A DNA stretch of 64,000 bases from Qipengyuania intermedia. Lineage in GTDB: Bacteria > Pseudomonadota > Alphaproteobacteria > Sphingomonadales > Sphingomonadaceae. A program made the translations under genes and the position numbers. Positions 8,207-17,580 of this stretch are shown here, piece after piece. The stretch lies in the NCBI RefSeq assembly GCF_019711615.1, contig NZ_JAIGNS010000001.1, forward strand, positions 62,001-126,000. Reading direction: 5' to 3'. The notes beneath the pieces were generated by a model, which was given only the letters and a program-made list of their open reading frames with translations, did not search any database and was not told the DNA's origin. Each line of letters starts with the position of its first letter. The first letter of the stretch is position 1.

Positions 8207-10444
8207 GTGGCGCAATTATTCAACAAGGTTGATTGGGATCTCCAGAGCCTGTTGTCGTCGATTAGGAGCGGGCAACTCGCCCTTCCCGACATTCAGCGAC
8301 CTTTCGTATGGCGGAATACGAAGGTTCGGAACCTGTTTGACTCGATGTATCGCGGTTACCCGGTGGGTTACTTTCTGTTCTGGGAGACTGGAGCTGGTGG
8401 GGCAAAGCAGATCGGAACCGACACGAAGCAATTAGCTCCTGCCAAGGTCATTGTGGATGGACAGCAGCGACTTACATCTCTTTACGCTGTTCTACACGGA
8501 GTGCCCGTAATCCGAGATAATTTCTCAACCGAGAAAATCGAGATTGCCTTTAGCCCTCTTGAAGAGCGTTTTGAGGTCGCAGACGCGGCTATCCGAAAAG
8601 ATAGTTCTTTCATCCCCAATATCTCGGCCCTCTGGAGTCCGGAGGCGGGTCTCCTCAGTTTCACCAAAGACTATTTTCTCAAGTTGGAAGAGGCAGGCGC
8701 TGAGCTTGAAGAGGGCCAGGTGCGTAAGGCTGAGGCTGCGATCCAAAAACTGCATTCGCTGATCTTTTACCCTTTTACGTCCTTGGAGCTGTCCTCGGAG
8801 GTTAATGAAGAGCAAGTTTCCGAGATATTTGTCCGGATCAATAGCCAAGGAAAGCAGCTTAACCAAAGCGACTTCATTCTAACGCTCATGTCGGTTTTTT
8901 GGGAAGAAGGTCGAAAGGAGCTGGAGGAGTTCTGCCGGGCTTCACGGGTGCACTCGCCCGGTGCCTCTCCATATAATGCACTCTTTCAACCCGACCCAGA
9001 TCAGTTGCTGAGGGTGGCGATTGCAGTAGGGTTTCGTCGCGCGAGGATGTCGGCAGTTTACTCGGTTCTGCGTGGAAAGACGAACCTTCCGGACGACGCG
9101 TCCAATCTCTCGAGAGACGAGCAGTTCGATCGCCTAAAGGCAGGTCAAGCTGCGGCCCTGAATCTCAATTACTGGCATGACTTTCTTAAAGCAGTGAGGC
9201 TTGCGGGATACCGTACTCCGAAGATTATCAGTTCCCAGAATAATTTGGTTTTCGCATATGCACTCTATCTGATCGGTCGAGCCCACATCGGAGTGGACGA
9301 GCACAAGCTTCGCAAAGCTATTGCCCAGTGGCTTCTGATGTCGTCCTTGACCAGCCGCTATTCTTCCTCGCCGGAATCCGAAATGGAATTCGATCTCGCA
9401 AAATTACGAGGGATCGAGGACGAAGTGAGCTACCTTCAAGTGATCCAGCAAGCCTGTGCGGAGACACTGACAAGAGACTTTTGGACCATCAGCCTCCCCA
9501 ACGCTTTGGCAACCTCGTCTGCAAGGAGCCCGTCGATGTTCGCGTTCTTTGCGGCGCTGAACGTCCTCGACGCACGAGCGCTTTTCTCATCCCATACCGT
9601 GCGTGAATTAATGGACCCAGTTGCGCAGGCGCCGAGGACATCTCTGGAAAGGCACCATCTCTTCCCTGTCGCATACTTGAAAGAAAATGGTTTCAGCGAC
9701 CGGCGCGACTACAACCAGATTGCTAATTACTCGATCGTTGAATGGGGCGATAATGCGCAAATAGGAGCTGCCCCCCCATCCGAATATGTTCCCGCGCTGG
9801 AGGACCGTTTCAACCACGAAACGCTTGCGTCCATGTATCGGCATCACGCCTTACCACTCGGGTGGGCGGATATGGATTACATCGAGTTTCTTTCTGTCCG
9901 CAGAAGCATGATCGCAGATACGATCAAGGAAGCTTACAATGTGTTGGCGACCAACTCTAAGCAGCCGCCACGCACGCCATCAGTTGGGGAGCTGGTGGCT
10001 GAAGGGGAGAGCGACGAAATAGAGTTCAAGTCTACCCTTCGCACAAATCTGCACACTGGGCAGAAGGACAGCAAAATGGAAATGGCTGTGCTCAAGACTA
10101 TCGCAGGATTTTTGAACAAAGCTGGCGGCACGCTGATCGTTGGAGTAGCCGACGACGGAGCGCTGGTTGGCTTGGAGACGGACGGATTTCCAAATGAAGA
10201 TAAGATGAGTCTCCATCTCATCAACTTGCTCAAGAACCGGATGGGGGGGCAGCAGGCCCTCCATGTGCATCCGCACTTTTGCGACTATAGAGAAGGGCGA
10301 GCGCTTGCCGTCGAGTGCAAGCCTTCGAAGAGTCCGGTTTGGGTCAAAGATGGCAACGAAGAACGATTTTTTGTGCGCTATGGTCCTTCCACTCAGGAAC
10401 TGACCGGAGCGCAAGCGCAGGAATACATACAGCAGCGCTTTTGA
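8207..10444 (+). CDS. GmrSD-type DUF262/HNH protein fused to AlbA_2 (Schlafen-like) domain
   Basis: A 745-residue fusion. Residues 1-250 are a DUF262 (GmrS/ParB-Srx-like) NTPase domain, with IQRPFVW near the start and the DGQQR motif at 84-88. Around 475-510 the motif RHHLFP (His483/His484) followed by NQIANYSIVEW is the HNH-like nuclease region found in the GmrD/DUF1524 partner. Residues about 592-745 form an AlbA_2 domain (PF04326, Schlafen/AAA_4 type): ESDEIEFKSTLR, KTIAGFLNKAGGTLIVGVADDG and ERFFVRYG. GmrSD proteins are Type IV restriction enzymes that use NTP hydrolysis to cut modified phage DNA. The added C-terminal domain may bind nucleic acid. The start is GTG 8207, with a very strong GGAGGGG 6 nt upstream. 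It is divergent from the 7700-8143 gene and ends convergently with the integrase stub at 10.5 kb. Confidence 0.85.
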   Translation: MAQLFNKVDWDLQSLLSSIRSGQLALPDIQRPFVWRNTKVRNLFDSMYRGYPVGYFLFWETGAGGAKQIGTDTKQLAPAKVIVDGQQRLTSLYAVLHGVPVIRDNFSTEKIEIAFSPLEERFEVADAAIRKDSSFIPNISALWSPEAGLLSFTKDYFLKLEEAGAELEEGQVRKAEAAIQKLHSLIFYPFTSLELSSEVNEEQVSEIFVRINSQGKQLNQSDFILTLMSVFWEEGRKELEEFCRASRVHSPGASPYNALFQPDPDQLLRVAIAVGFRRARMSAVYSVLRGKTNLPDDASNLSRDEQFDRLKAGQAAALNLNYWHDFLKAVRLAGYRTPKIISSQNNLVFAYALYLIGRAHIGVDEHKLRKAIAQWLLMSSLTSRYSSSPESEMEFDLAKLRGIEDEVSYLQVIQQACAETLTRDFWTISLPNALATSSARSPSMFAFFAALNVLDARALFSSHTVRELMDPVAQAPRTSLERHHLFPVAYLKENGFSDRRDYNQIANYSIVEWGDNAQIGAAPPSEYVPALEDRFNHETLASMYRHHALPLGWADMDYIEFLSVRRSMIADTIKEAYNVLATNSKQPPRTPSVGELVAEGESDEIEFKSTLRTNLHTGQKDSKMEMAVLKTIAGFLNKAGGTLIVGVADDGALVGLETDGFPNEDKMSLHLINLLKNRMGGQQALHVHPHFCDYREGRALAVECKPSKSPVWVKDGNEERFFVRYGPSTQELTGAQAQEYIQQRF

Positions 10445-10510
10445 ACGGCGCTTTTTGCTGGCCCAGCTCGATCGCTAAGGCAGGACCGAGGCGCTGAGCC
10501 ATCCGCGCCT

Positions 10511-10600
10511 TCACACCGCTAGACTTGCCAGCGCCTCCTCGGCGTTATTGCGGACCAAGTGACCATAGTGTCGTTCAATCACTGCGATGCTCGTTCTGAA
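10511..10600 (-). pseudogene. C-terminal relic of a second tyrosine recombinase
   Basis: Translated leftward, 10600-10511 gives about 29 residues ending in a stop: a SIAVIERHYGHLV core followed by a helix NNAEEALASL. This is the standard C-terminal tail of phage integrases, with the nucleophile tyrosine in HYGHL. Directly upstream the frame is closed by TAA, and the helicase operon begins, so the rest of the integrase has been lost. It marks an old element boundary between the GmrSD gene and the DISARM-like cluster. Confidence 0.7.
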
Positions 10601-10720
10601 TTATTGACCTGCCGTTAGGGCTGGCAATCCCGCGCGAATGAGATCCGTAATAACACTGTGCCCCACGAACTTCACCGAGAATTCCCGCACTGATAATTGG
10701 ATCAAAATCAGCTCAGGCAT
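10601..10720 (-). CDS. possible 39-residue ORF overlapping the NERD-helicase stop
   Basis: An ATG at 10720 overlaps the end of the NERD-helicase gene (AATGCCTGA) and opens a 39-codon frame to TAA at 10601 (MPELILIQLSVREF at its start). The composition is protein-like, with a beta strand followed by VITDLIRAGLPALT. It may be a coupled small protein or a leftover gene fragment that abuts the integrase relic. There is no recognisable family and only a weak ribosome-binding site. Confidence 0.2.
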   Translation of the reverse strand: MPELILIQLSVREFSVKFVGHSVITDLIRAGLPALTAGQ

Positions 10721-12455
10721 TGCTCTTGGCACCGATGCGCGAGCCATAGGCAACAGCCTGCCGATCGTATGCCGGTCGGCATTTGCGGGGCAGGAAGACA
10801 TGGAGGAGGCCGCGGGCCCTCGAGAGACCGGCATAGTGCAGCATCGAGGCTTGCTCGGCTCCAATATCGCCCATCTCAATGGCAATGACGACCTGCCGAT
10901 CGAGCCCCTTGAATGCATGCATCGTCGACATGAGCAGAGCGCCCCGGGCGATCTCTCTTTCCTGCCGCGGGTCTGCGAGGCTTCGTCCGGCTATCTGCGC
11001 GACCTCCGCAAGAAACGAGTTCTCTTTCCGCCTCGTGGCCAAAATTGCAATCTGATCCGGCTCGACATCGCTGTCGATCAGCTGTTCCAGAAGGTTCTCA
11101 AGCTGCGCCACAGCATCATTGTCATCATCATATTCGTGGATCTGAGCAGGTTGCCCGTCAGGGGCTCCCTCGACAGCAAGATCAATGCCCGAAACGATGG
11201 ATGCCTGCGTTGCCACTTGTTTGGTGTTGCGACAGTTGTCGTAAAGATCATCGAAAGCAGGAGCTCCTTCCGACAACCTATCCTCGACCTCCGTCACCGT
11301 CTCCACATTGTAGATGTTCTGTTTCGGATCGAGGTAGAGGTGCCAGCGCCCGCGCTGCATCCCTTCCTTCAGCAGTAGATCGAAGACATCTAGGTTCTCT
11401 GGCGTGAGCAGATCCTGGGCTTCGTCGACAATTAGAACATCGAACGGCTCAATGGGCTTCTCCACAAGCGCATCCCATGCAACAGCGGGCATCACTTTGC
11501 GGAAGAAGCGCTCCTTGTCCTCATCCTCACCCGCCAGCTTCGAGCTCAATCCCGCTGCGCCTATCAACGAGCGAAAGTAGGAATGAGCGTGGTGGACCTC
11601 AACGTTTTCCGCGTCAGGGACCACGGCAAGGCTCTGGCGGAGATGCTCGGCTAGCAGTTGGTTGAAAGTCAGGAACAGAACCCGCGCGCCACCCTTAGAC
11701 AACTGCTTTGCCCGGTCGACCGCTAGCACGGTCTTACCGGTTCCTGCCGACCCTCGAACAACGGTGCGGGGATTCGCTGCACCGCGCCGCGACACGCGGA
11801 TCTGTTCATTGGTCAGGTAAAGCAGCGCATTGTCGGTACCGGTCAGATAGGTTCCAAGACTGAGAGCTGTCTCAAGGTCGGGTCTGAGTATCTGCCGAGC
11901 CACCTGAATTTCATCTTCGCGGAGCCCGCGGTAGGGCTTGCCGTGCTTGGTGGTATATTCCCGCGACCAGTATTTCTGCAGTGAAGAAATGTAGCGGTCG
12001 AGGTTGTCGCGGAAGTCCCGTTTGTCGAGGAGCACCTCCTGAACAATCTCGGCCCCGGTATCAGTGAAATTGGTGAACGGCATGACGACACCGCATCCGA
12101 ACATGATGTCATGGAAGAAGCTGCGCACTTCGGTGAGCTTGGTCTTGAGCGCAAACATTGCGCCAGTGGCCTGCTGCCACGGACTCTCCTTCTTGTAGAA
12201 CGTCGGGAAGTCCCCGCTGTACTTCCACTCGCCGCCAAGACATTCGACCTTTCCGCCCTTCACTTCGAGCGCGAAGATCCCATGGGTCGAGAGAACGACT
12301 ATATCGGCCTCGCCCCAAACCTTCTTTTCGTGCGAGCCAAGCCCCAGCGAGTGCATGACCACCCATCGCTCTGGGAGCTCGCGCCCCAGCCGCTCGTAGA
12401 CCAGTCTCTCGCTGGAATTGCAGTCCTTCGGTATCTCAGGGATCAGGATTGCCAT
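10713..12455 (-). CDS. NERD-domain UvrD-like helicase of the DISARM-like cluster
   Basis: A 580-residue fusion of a nuclease-related domain (NERD, PF08378) and a superfamily 1 (UvrD/Rep-type) helicase. The NERD part occupies residues about 10-120, and GEADIVVL then FALEVKGG give Asp51, Glu64 and Lys66, a PD-(D/E)XK-like site. The helicase has Walker A GSAGTGKT with Lys241, Walker B VLIVDEAQDLL, a QNIYN/NCRNT region and the late motif STMHAFKGLDRQVV. Such proteins are expected to unwind DNA and perhaps nick it. It is the last gene of the leftward operon and its start ATG 12455 overlaps drmB by 13 nt, with GGAG upstream inside drmB, so translation is coupled. NERD helicases are frequent in defence islands but are not a standard DISARM component. 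Confidence 0.8.
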   Translation of the reverse strand: MAILIPEIPKDCNSSERLVYERLGRELPERWVVMHSLGLGSHEKKVWGEADIVVLSTHGIFALEVKGGKVECLGGEWKYSGDFPTFYKKESPWQQATGAMFALKTKLTEVRSFFHDIMFGCGVVMPFTNFTDTGAEIVQEVLLDKRDFRDNLDRYISSLQKYWSREYTTKHGKPYRGLREDEIQVARQILRPDLETALSLGTYLTGTDNALLYLTNEQIRVSRRGAANPRTVVRGSAGTGKTVLAVDRAKQLSKGGARVLFLTFNQLLAEHLRQSLAVVPDAENVEVHHAHSYFRSLIGAAGLSSKLAGEDEDKERFFRKVMPAVAWDALVEKPIEPFDVLIVDEAQDLLTPENLDVFDLLLKEGMQRGRWHLYLDPKQNIYNVETVTEVEDRLSEGAPAFDDLYDNCRNTKQVATQASIVSGIDLAVEGAPDGQPAQIHEYDDDNDAVAQLENLLEQLIDSDVEPDQIAILATRRKENSFLAEVAQIAGRSLADPRQEREIARGALLMSTMHAFKGLDRQVVIAIEMGDIGAEQASMLHYAGLSRARGLLHVFLPRKCRPAYDRQAVAYGSRIGAKSNA

Positions 12456-14350
12456 TCAAGCTGCTCCAGCAAATCGTGAAAGAAGCCTTTGAAGCTTCGG
12501 TCTGCACTGCCCACCAGCATTGTCCGGTCGAGCTCTCGGTTGAATTTCTCGCACGCAGTTTCCGGGAGGAGCAGACAGCAGTGACATGCAGCACCGCTCA
12601 CCCGGTCCCCTGACTGCGAGGGGTCCGTCTCAAGACATACGGGATCGCTTCCGCACCACCCGGAGCTCTGCAGCGCCCGAAGAACGATGGGCTCGAGAAG
12701 GTCGGGATCGGCAAGACGGACCAGACCGCCAAGGCTGCCCTCGGAGTCCGGCGAACCGGTATAGATCAGAACGCCGTTCTCCGCGGCGCGCGAACCCTCG
12801 GGCTCGGAGACGAAAAGACGCTCTCGAAGGGCAGCCGCCGAATATCCGCACTCAACCGAAATCTGCCGGATAAGAGCATGAGCAAAGGCATGAACCACAA
12901 GCAGGCGGGCAGTAATTACATAGTCGCGAGTATATCCTCGTTTCTCGGCAACAGCGCTGCTCCTTGCCTCGAGATCGGCAACCCTCTCTTCCAAAACCCG
13001 GCCCTGCTCTTCGACCCATTCATCAATCCTGTCGGTGCGAAAGCGCAGGAAAATGCCTTCGCCGCGGATTTCCGCCCCCGGCAGCCAGTTGCGGTTGGTT
13101 TTGGAAAGTGGGGATACCTTTCCGTCGGCGATCGCCTGCTCAACCTTTTCCGCGCTTACCGGGTAAGGCTCAATCCGCGAAAAGCCGGCCAGTGCCCGGA
13201 CTTCCCGAAGCCGCGATGCAGCGCCAATGATGTCGAAATACGGCGTGAGGGCAGGAGGCGGATCAAGCACTGTGTTCTCGAACTGGGGCACGATGTTCCC
13301 AATGGGATCGTCGTGCTTCGTCTCGCTAAGCGCGGCGTATTCCTCGGAGCGGGCCATCTTCTCGGTAAGCCCCGCGTACCCCGCAGCCCCCGTATTCATG
13401 TGCTGCCAGGCCCGCACTAGCCGTTCCGGTTCGATGTCGTAATTCGCTGCAATTCCCTGCAGAACTTGAGGAATGGCCTCGGGAGGGGTCGCCTCGAGCA
13501 CCATCCGCAGGTCCTCGATGATCTGGTTGATCGCCTCCGAATCCGGCGGGATGGACAGCGTGGAGCAGACAACCGGGAAGTGAACGTTCGACCCACCGCG
13601 CTGCAATGTCCGTTTGGTTTCAGGGCAGTCGTGCTCGCGGTTGCCGAGCCAAGGGCGGTAGCCGCTGCAGTCCGAACCGGAAAGGACATCCGCGCCGAAA
13701 GCGTCTCCCATGGATCGGGTCACTGGCTTCTCCGGCGTCGAACACGCCTCGCAGGAGACATAGAGATCGGAAAGCGAGGCGGATCGGCCGCGTGACTTCA
13801 GATAGAGTGCCGGCCGGTCGCATTCTCCGCCTTCGCGATCCCGGTGCGCCCACCACGACCATGGGAAATCAGCAAGGTGGCCGCGACGACAGGCGACGAC
13901 AAAACGGACGGGGTTGGTATGGACCGGTTTCGTGTGCGCACTGCACTGCAGCCTGACACCATCGGCAGCGGTCTCGAACGGCTTGTCCAGGGTGCCGATC
14001 CGGTGGCAGCGCGGGCATTCGTGGAATTCAGGAAAGCGGACGGCGGGTGCAGCGCTGCGGGCACGAACCATGCTTGACCCGGGAATGGGCTCCTGAATCG
14101 GCCCAAGCCTGAAGTGGCTCACTCCAAGCATCTCCTCCAAACGTCTCTCGCCGATGCGAAGCGATGGAAAGCCGTTGACGCGCTCCCAGTCTTCCAGCCC
14201 CATGGGCATGAAGGACCCCTTCTCGAGATCGACAATGGCTCCAATCCCGAATGTCGACACCAGTTGAGATCGACGGATCGTGCCCACGGGCTCGATGCCA
14301 TCGGTGGCCGCGGCAGGATTTGCCGCGCGGCGGGCGGGTCTTCGCGCCAT
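12443..14350 (-). CDS. drmB: DISARM protein DrmB (DUF1998)
   Basis: A 635-residue protein of the DUF1998 family, which corresponds to DrmB of DISARM anti-phage systems. Residues 20-40 have the family start (RRSQLVSTFGIGAIVDL). Zinc-ribbon-like CxxC pairs occur at HECPRCHRIG and CEAC, and a cysteine-rich C-terminus (GAACHCCLLLPETACEKFN) follows the DUF1998 core (VVHAFAHALIRQISVECGY; GSLGGLVRLADP). In characterised DISARM, DrmA and DrmB form a complex that recognises incoming DNA. The start ATG 14350 is only 2 nt behind the drmA stop, with GGAG in the drmA end, and the 3' end overlaps the NERD helicase. The gene looks complete. Confidence 0.88.
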   Translation of the reverse strand: MARRPARRAANPAAATDGIEPVGTIRRSQLVSTFGIGAIVDLEKGSFMPMGLEDWERVNGFPSLRIGERRLEEMLGVSHFRLGPIQEPIPGSSMVRARSAAPAVRFPEFHECPRCHRIGTLDKPFETAADGVRLQCSAHTKPVHTNPVRFVVACRRGHLADFPWSWWAHRDREGGECDRPALYLKSRGRSASLSDLYVSCEACSTPEKPVTRSMGDAFGADVLSGSDCSGYRPWLGNREHDCPETKRTLQRGGSNVHFPVVCSTLSIPPDSEAINQIIEDLRMVLEATPPEAIPQVLQGIAANYDIEPERLVRAWQHMNTGAAGYAGLTEKMARSEEYAALSETKHDDPIGNIVPQFENTVLDPPPALTPYFDIIGAASRLREVRALAGFSRIEPYPVSAEKVEQAIADGKVSPLSKTNRNWLPGAEIRGEGIFLRFRTDRIDEWVEEQGRVLEERVADLEARSSAVAEKRGYTRDYVITARLLVVHAFAHALIRQISVECGYSAAALRERLFVSEPEGSRAAENGVLIYTGSPDSEGSLGGLVRLADPDLLEPIVLRALQSSGWCGSDPVCLETDPSQSGDRVSGAACHCCLLLPETACEKFNRELDRTMLVGSADRSFKGFFHDLLEQLEWQS

Positions 14351-14352
14351 TG

Positions 14353-17300
14353 TCAGCTGCTCCGGATGTTTTTGAGCATGAAGGCGGTGGAAGGCTCCAC
14401 CTCACGCATGGAGTTGGGAGTGGGCCAAGACTTCCGGCCGGTTCCCCGGCCATCTTCGGCGGACCGCATCAGATAGCTGCCCGCGTGGGAGAAACCCGAG
14501 CCGGGATCCCAGTATCGAAGCGCCTTGCCTGTCGTTGAGGCATCGGAACTTCGCATGGTCCATTCCTCGATAAGGGCAGCAAGATCGTCGACCGTGTCCT
14601 CCCCTTCCACGTTTTCGCTGGCTGAAAAGGCACGATCCTCAATGATCTTGATGATTTCCCGTACGGCTTCGCTGTTGGGCGCAAAACGACCCGCCGCGTC
14701 GTCATCCTCCATGCGATCGACCAGATGCCGTACAGCGGCCGCAAGTACGGCGTGAAGCGCCTTGTCCCGGGCCCTTGGCGCCCATGGCGTCACGCTGGTG
14801 GCCTCAACGCTGCGGTATATGGCGTTGTGATAGGCGAGGAAGTGCTCGAAGTGCGATACGTCCCGTGGCCTTCCAAAGTTGTAAAGGGTTAGCACAAGAC
14901 CATCGCGGCCGCGCCCGACGCGGCTCGAGGCCTGAATATACTCTGCTGTCGACTTCGGCTGCCCATTGACAAGCATCAGGCCAAGACGCGGCACATCGAC
15001 ACCGACGGAGATCATGTTCGAAGCCAGAACGACGTCCCGCGGCTCGGGCGCAAACGGATCCTCTTCCACACCCTCAAGACCATGATTGAGATTGTTCAAA
15101 TGGTCCGGCAGTTCGCGCGACGAGACACGGCTGCTCAGCTCAACGGTGTCCGCCTCAAGCGCGCGCTTGGTCGACGCCTTTCCGCTGGATCGCACCAAAC
15201 GCCCGGCGAGAAACTCCATCTGTCTGGGAATGTCGTCCTGCACCAGAACGTGCGCGCCGCCCAGCTCGCGAAGGCTGTTGAAGTAGAGAACAGAAGTCCA
15301 GAATGGATCGATCTCTTTCGGGGACGCTCCTTCTTGCTTCAGAAAGTCGGACGACTGAAGCAGAGCTGCCGCTGCCGCCTGCAGTGCGAACTTGGGGCTT
15401 CGGCCTGCGGAACACAGCCCCAGATAGACGCGGTCGGGCCCCTCATTGTCGCGCACGGCGAAGAAGGAGTCGGCCGCTTCAAATCCGGCAGGCGGGAACT
15501 GCAGAACTTCTCGGTCGAACAGCGCCCGCACCTGCTTGCGGGCTTGGCCGATCGTTGCCGTGGAGCCAATGACCTTCGGCCTCGCGCCGTTACGTGCCGC
15601 AAGCATGTCGATGACGGTTTCGTAAAGACCCGATATTGATCCGAGCGGCCCGGAGATAAGGTGAAGTTCGTCCTGAATGATCAGACCCGGACCGAGCGCA
15701 CCGTCGAGGCCAAACAGTGTGCCCAAGTCACTACGCCGCGGAAGCTGCGCGAACTTGTCGATTGTCCCAATCAGGAGACTAGGGGGAGAAGCGTAGATGA
15801 AGTCGTCGACTGCCAGCACCGGTAAAGGCTGTCCCTCGGTCGCGCATGCAGCCGCCGGGCATCTGATGTCTATTCCGTCCTCATCGCCGGCCACTTGGTA
15901 CGCCGCAGGAGCTAGTTCATGCCCGCACACCGGGCAATTCAAAAGCTGCCTTGGAGTCGACTTTGGCTTCAGCCCCTCATGCTCTTCCTCGATCGCACGG
16001 ACGGCTTTATCTTTGCGGTTCGGCGTCGCATCGCCACCCACATAGAGACCCAGCGAAATCGGCGCGTCCCCGAGATCGCTGCGCTCCTGTCGGATTTGAT
16101 CACATGCACAGATGAGCGAGGCGGCACGCTGGAACTGCTGCACGGTCAGGAGCCGAAGCGTGTAGCGCATCAAGACGTCGACACCCCCGATATCCCGCCT
16201 CTCCGCAGATGTCAGACGGCGATGGAATATCTCGAACGCGGTGAGACCAAGGTAAGCCTCGGTCTTGCCGCCACCGGTCGGAAACCAGAGCAGGTCGACC
16301 CAGTCGCGGTACTCATCCTCCGAGTCGACGAGCCCGGGCAGAGCCATCAGGATATAGGCCAGCTGGAATGGCCGCCAGACCAGTGGCCCCTGTCGCGGCT
16401 TCTTCACTTCGAAGCGGGCCTGTCGGTCCATTGCCGAATTCGCAAGCGTGAATGCAAGCCAGGATCCATCCGATGTCTCGAGAAGATCGATGCCCTTTTC
16501 GATGCGGGTGCACGCCAATTCGCAGTTTTTGAGATTGGCATGCGCTGCGATACCAAGGTCACCCTCGAAATCATCAACCCGGGCGCGCAACGCCCGGGTC
16601 CATTCGCGATAGCAGCCATTGAAGCCGCGCAGCGCGGCTACGACGTCCGAACGGCGCTGATGATCGGCGAGCCACTCGGCGCGCAGAGTGTGCGGCTGGT
16701 CCTTCAGGAATGAAAGGAGTGTGGAATGCCCCTCTGCGCTCATGTTCTTGAGTGCCGTATGCGGCATCCACGAAGTCCAAACCGAACCGACCCGGCGTTC
16801 TGCAGTGTCCTCCCACATGACCGCGATGCCGTGGCCAACCGCAAACTCGACGACATCGCGATATAGGAGCGCAGCCGACCGTGCGTCGTCGTCGGCTCCG
16901 GCGAGCAGCGGAGAAGGCCGGGGTGTGATCGCGCCGCGGCCATCCTCGGAACACGCCTCAATCCGAAGCATTGCCTGGAATAGACAAAGCTCATTGCGCA
17001 GGCGGTCATCGGCTTCGATCGCGCTGTTTATGAGCGTAACAGTGAGGACCTGGCGCTCATCCCGGACACGCCGCTTCACGTGAAGCCGGATGCCCTCGTC
17101 CACGATGGTCTCGCCGTCTGCATCAACAAACTCGTTGGTGCTGAAGGAGGCATCACCTCCCGGTTGAATGGCATACCGCAGACCAAGCTCGATGCGTCGC
17201 CATTCAGTCTGTCGGCGCCCCCCTTCCTCGGCCGGCTCGGTTTCCACTTTCGCGTACCGTGCGGTCGATCCGAGGTTCACCGTGACAGTGGCATTGCGGT

Positions 17301-17580
17301 CTGCAGCAAAGGTCAGCCCGACCGAACAGGGGCGAACGGCACGGTAGCCCGGCACCGCTCCATCGGTTTCCCCATCCTGTGCGGCGGGAGCCTGACAATT
17401 GTCATCGTCCGACTCCTCGGGTGCATCGAGCATCTCGCCTTCGGGCCAGAGGATTCCCGACAGATAAGTGTCGAGCGGAGGAGACGACAGCGCCTCATCT
17501 TCACTGAGAGGCCCTACGACAAGCCTCGACACAAGGTCGATCATCTGCCCGCGTGTGCTGGTTTGACTGACTTCAGACAT
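14353..17580 (-). CDS. drmA: DISARM helicase DrmA
   Basis: A 1075-residue helicase-domain protein matching DrmA of DISARM. The N-terminus has the family pattern TRGQMIDLVSRLVVGPL followed by DTYLSGILWP. The ATP-binding motif is WFPTGGGKTEAYLGL with Lys439, the Walker B-like motif is LIIQDELHLISG, and the C-terminal helicase motif is IQASSRVGRGRDGLVL. A CPVCGHEL zinc-ribbon half lies in between. DrmA with DrmB binds and is thought to translocate on foreign DNA. I set the start at ATG 17580 because it overlaps the upstream stop by one base (TGATG) and GGAAGAG stands before it; the frame is open for 36 codons upstream. It is second in the leftward operon behind the UvrD-like gene. Confidence 0.92.
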   Translation of the reverse strand: MSEVSQTSTRGQMIDLVSRLVVGPLSEDEALSSPPLDTYLSGILWPEGEMLDAPEESDDDNCQAPAAQDGETDGAVPGYRAVRPCSVGLTFAADRNATVTVNLGSTARYAKVETEPAEEGGRRQTEWRRIELGLRYAIQPGGDASFSTNEFVDADGETIVDEGIRLHVKRRVRDERQVLTVTLINSAIEADDRLRNELCLFQAMLRIEACSEDGRGAITPRPSPLLAGADDDARSAALLYRDVVEFAVGHGIAVMWEDTAERRVGSVWTSWMPHTALKNMSAEGHSTLLSFLKDQPHTLRAEWLADHQRRSDVVAALRGFNGCYREWTRALRARVDDFEGDLGIAAHANLKNCELACTRIEKGIDLLETSDGSWLAFTLANSAMDRQARFEVKKPRQGPLVWRPFQLAYILMALPGLVDSEDEYRDWVDLLWFPTGGGKTEAYLGLTAFEIFHRRLTSAERRDIGGVDVLMRYTLRLLTVQQFQRAASLICACDQIRQERSDLGDAPISLGLYVGGDATPNRKDKAVRAIEEEHEGLKPKSTPRQLLNCPVCGHELAPAAYQVAGDEDGIDIRCPAAACATEGQPLPVLAVDDFIYASPPSLLIGTIDKFAQLPRRSDLGTLFGLDGALGPGLIIQDELHLISGPLGSISGLYETVIDMLAARNGARPKVIGSTATIGQARKQVRALFDREVLQFPPAGFEAADSFFAVRDNEGPDRVYLGLCSAGRSPKFALQAAAAALLQSSDFLKQEGASPKEIDPFWTSVLYFNSLRELGGAHVLVQDDIPRQMEFLAGRLVRSSGKASTKRALEADTVELSSRVSSRELPDHLNNLNHGLEGVEEDPFAPEPRDVVLASNMISVGVDVPRLGLMLVNGQPKSTAEYIQASSRVGRGRDGLVLTLYNFGRPRDVSHFEHFLAYHNAIYRSVEATSVTPWAPRARDKALHAVLAAAVRHLVDRMEDDDAAGRFAPNSEAVREIIKIIEDRAFSASENVEGEDTVDDLAALIEEWTMRSSDASTTGKALRYWDPGSGFSHAGSYLMRSAEDGRGTGRKSWPTPNSMREVEPSTAFMLKNIRSS

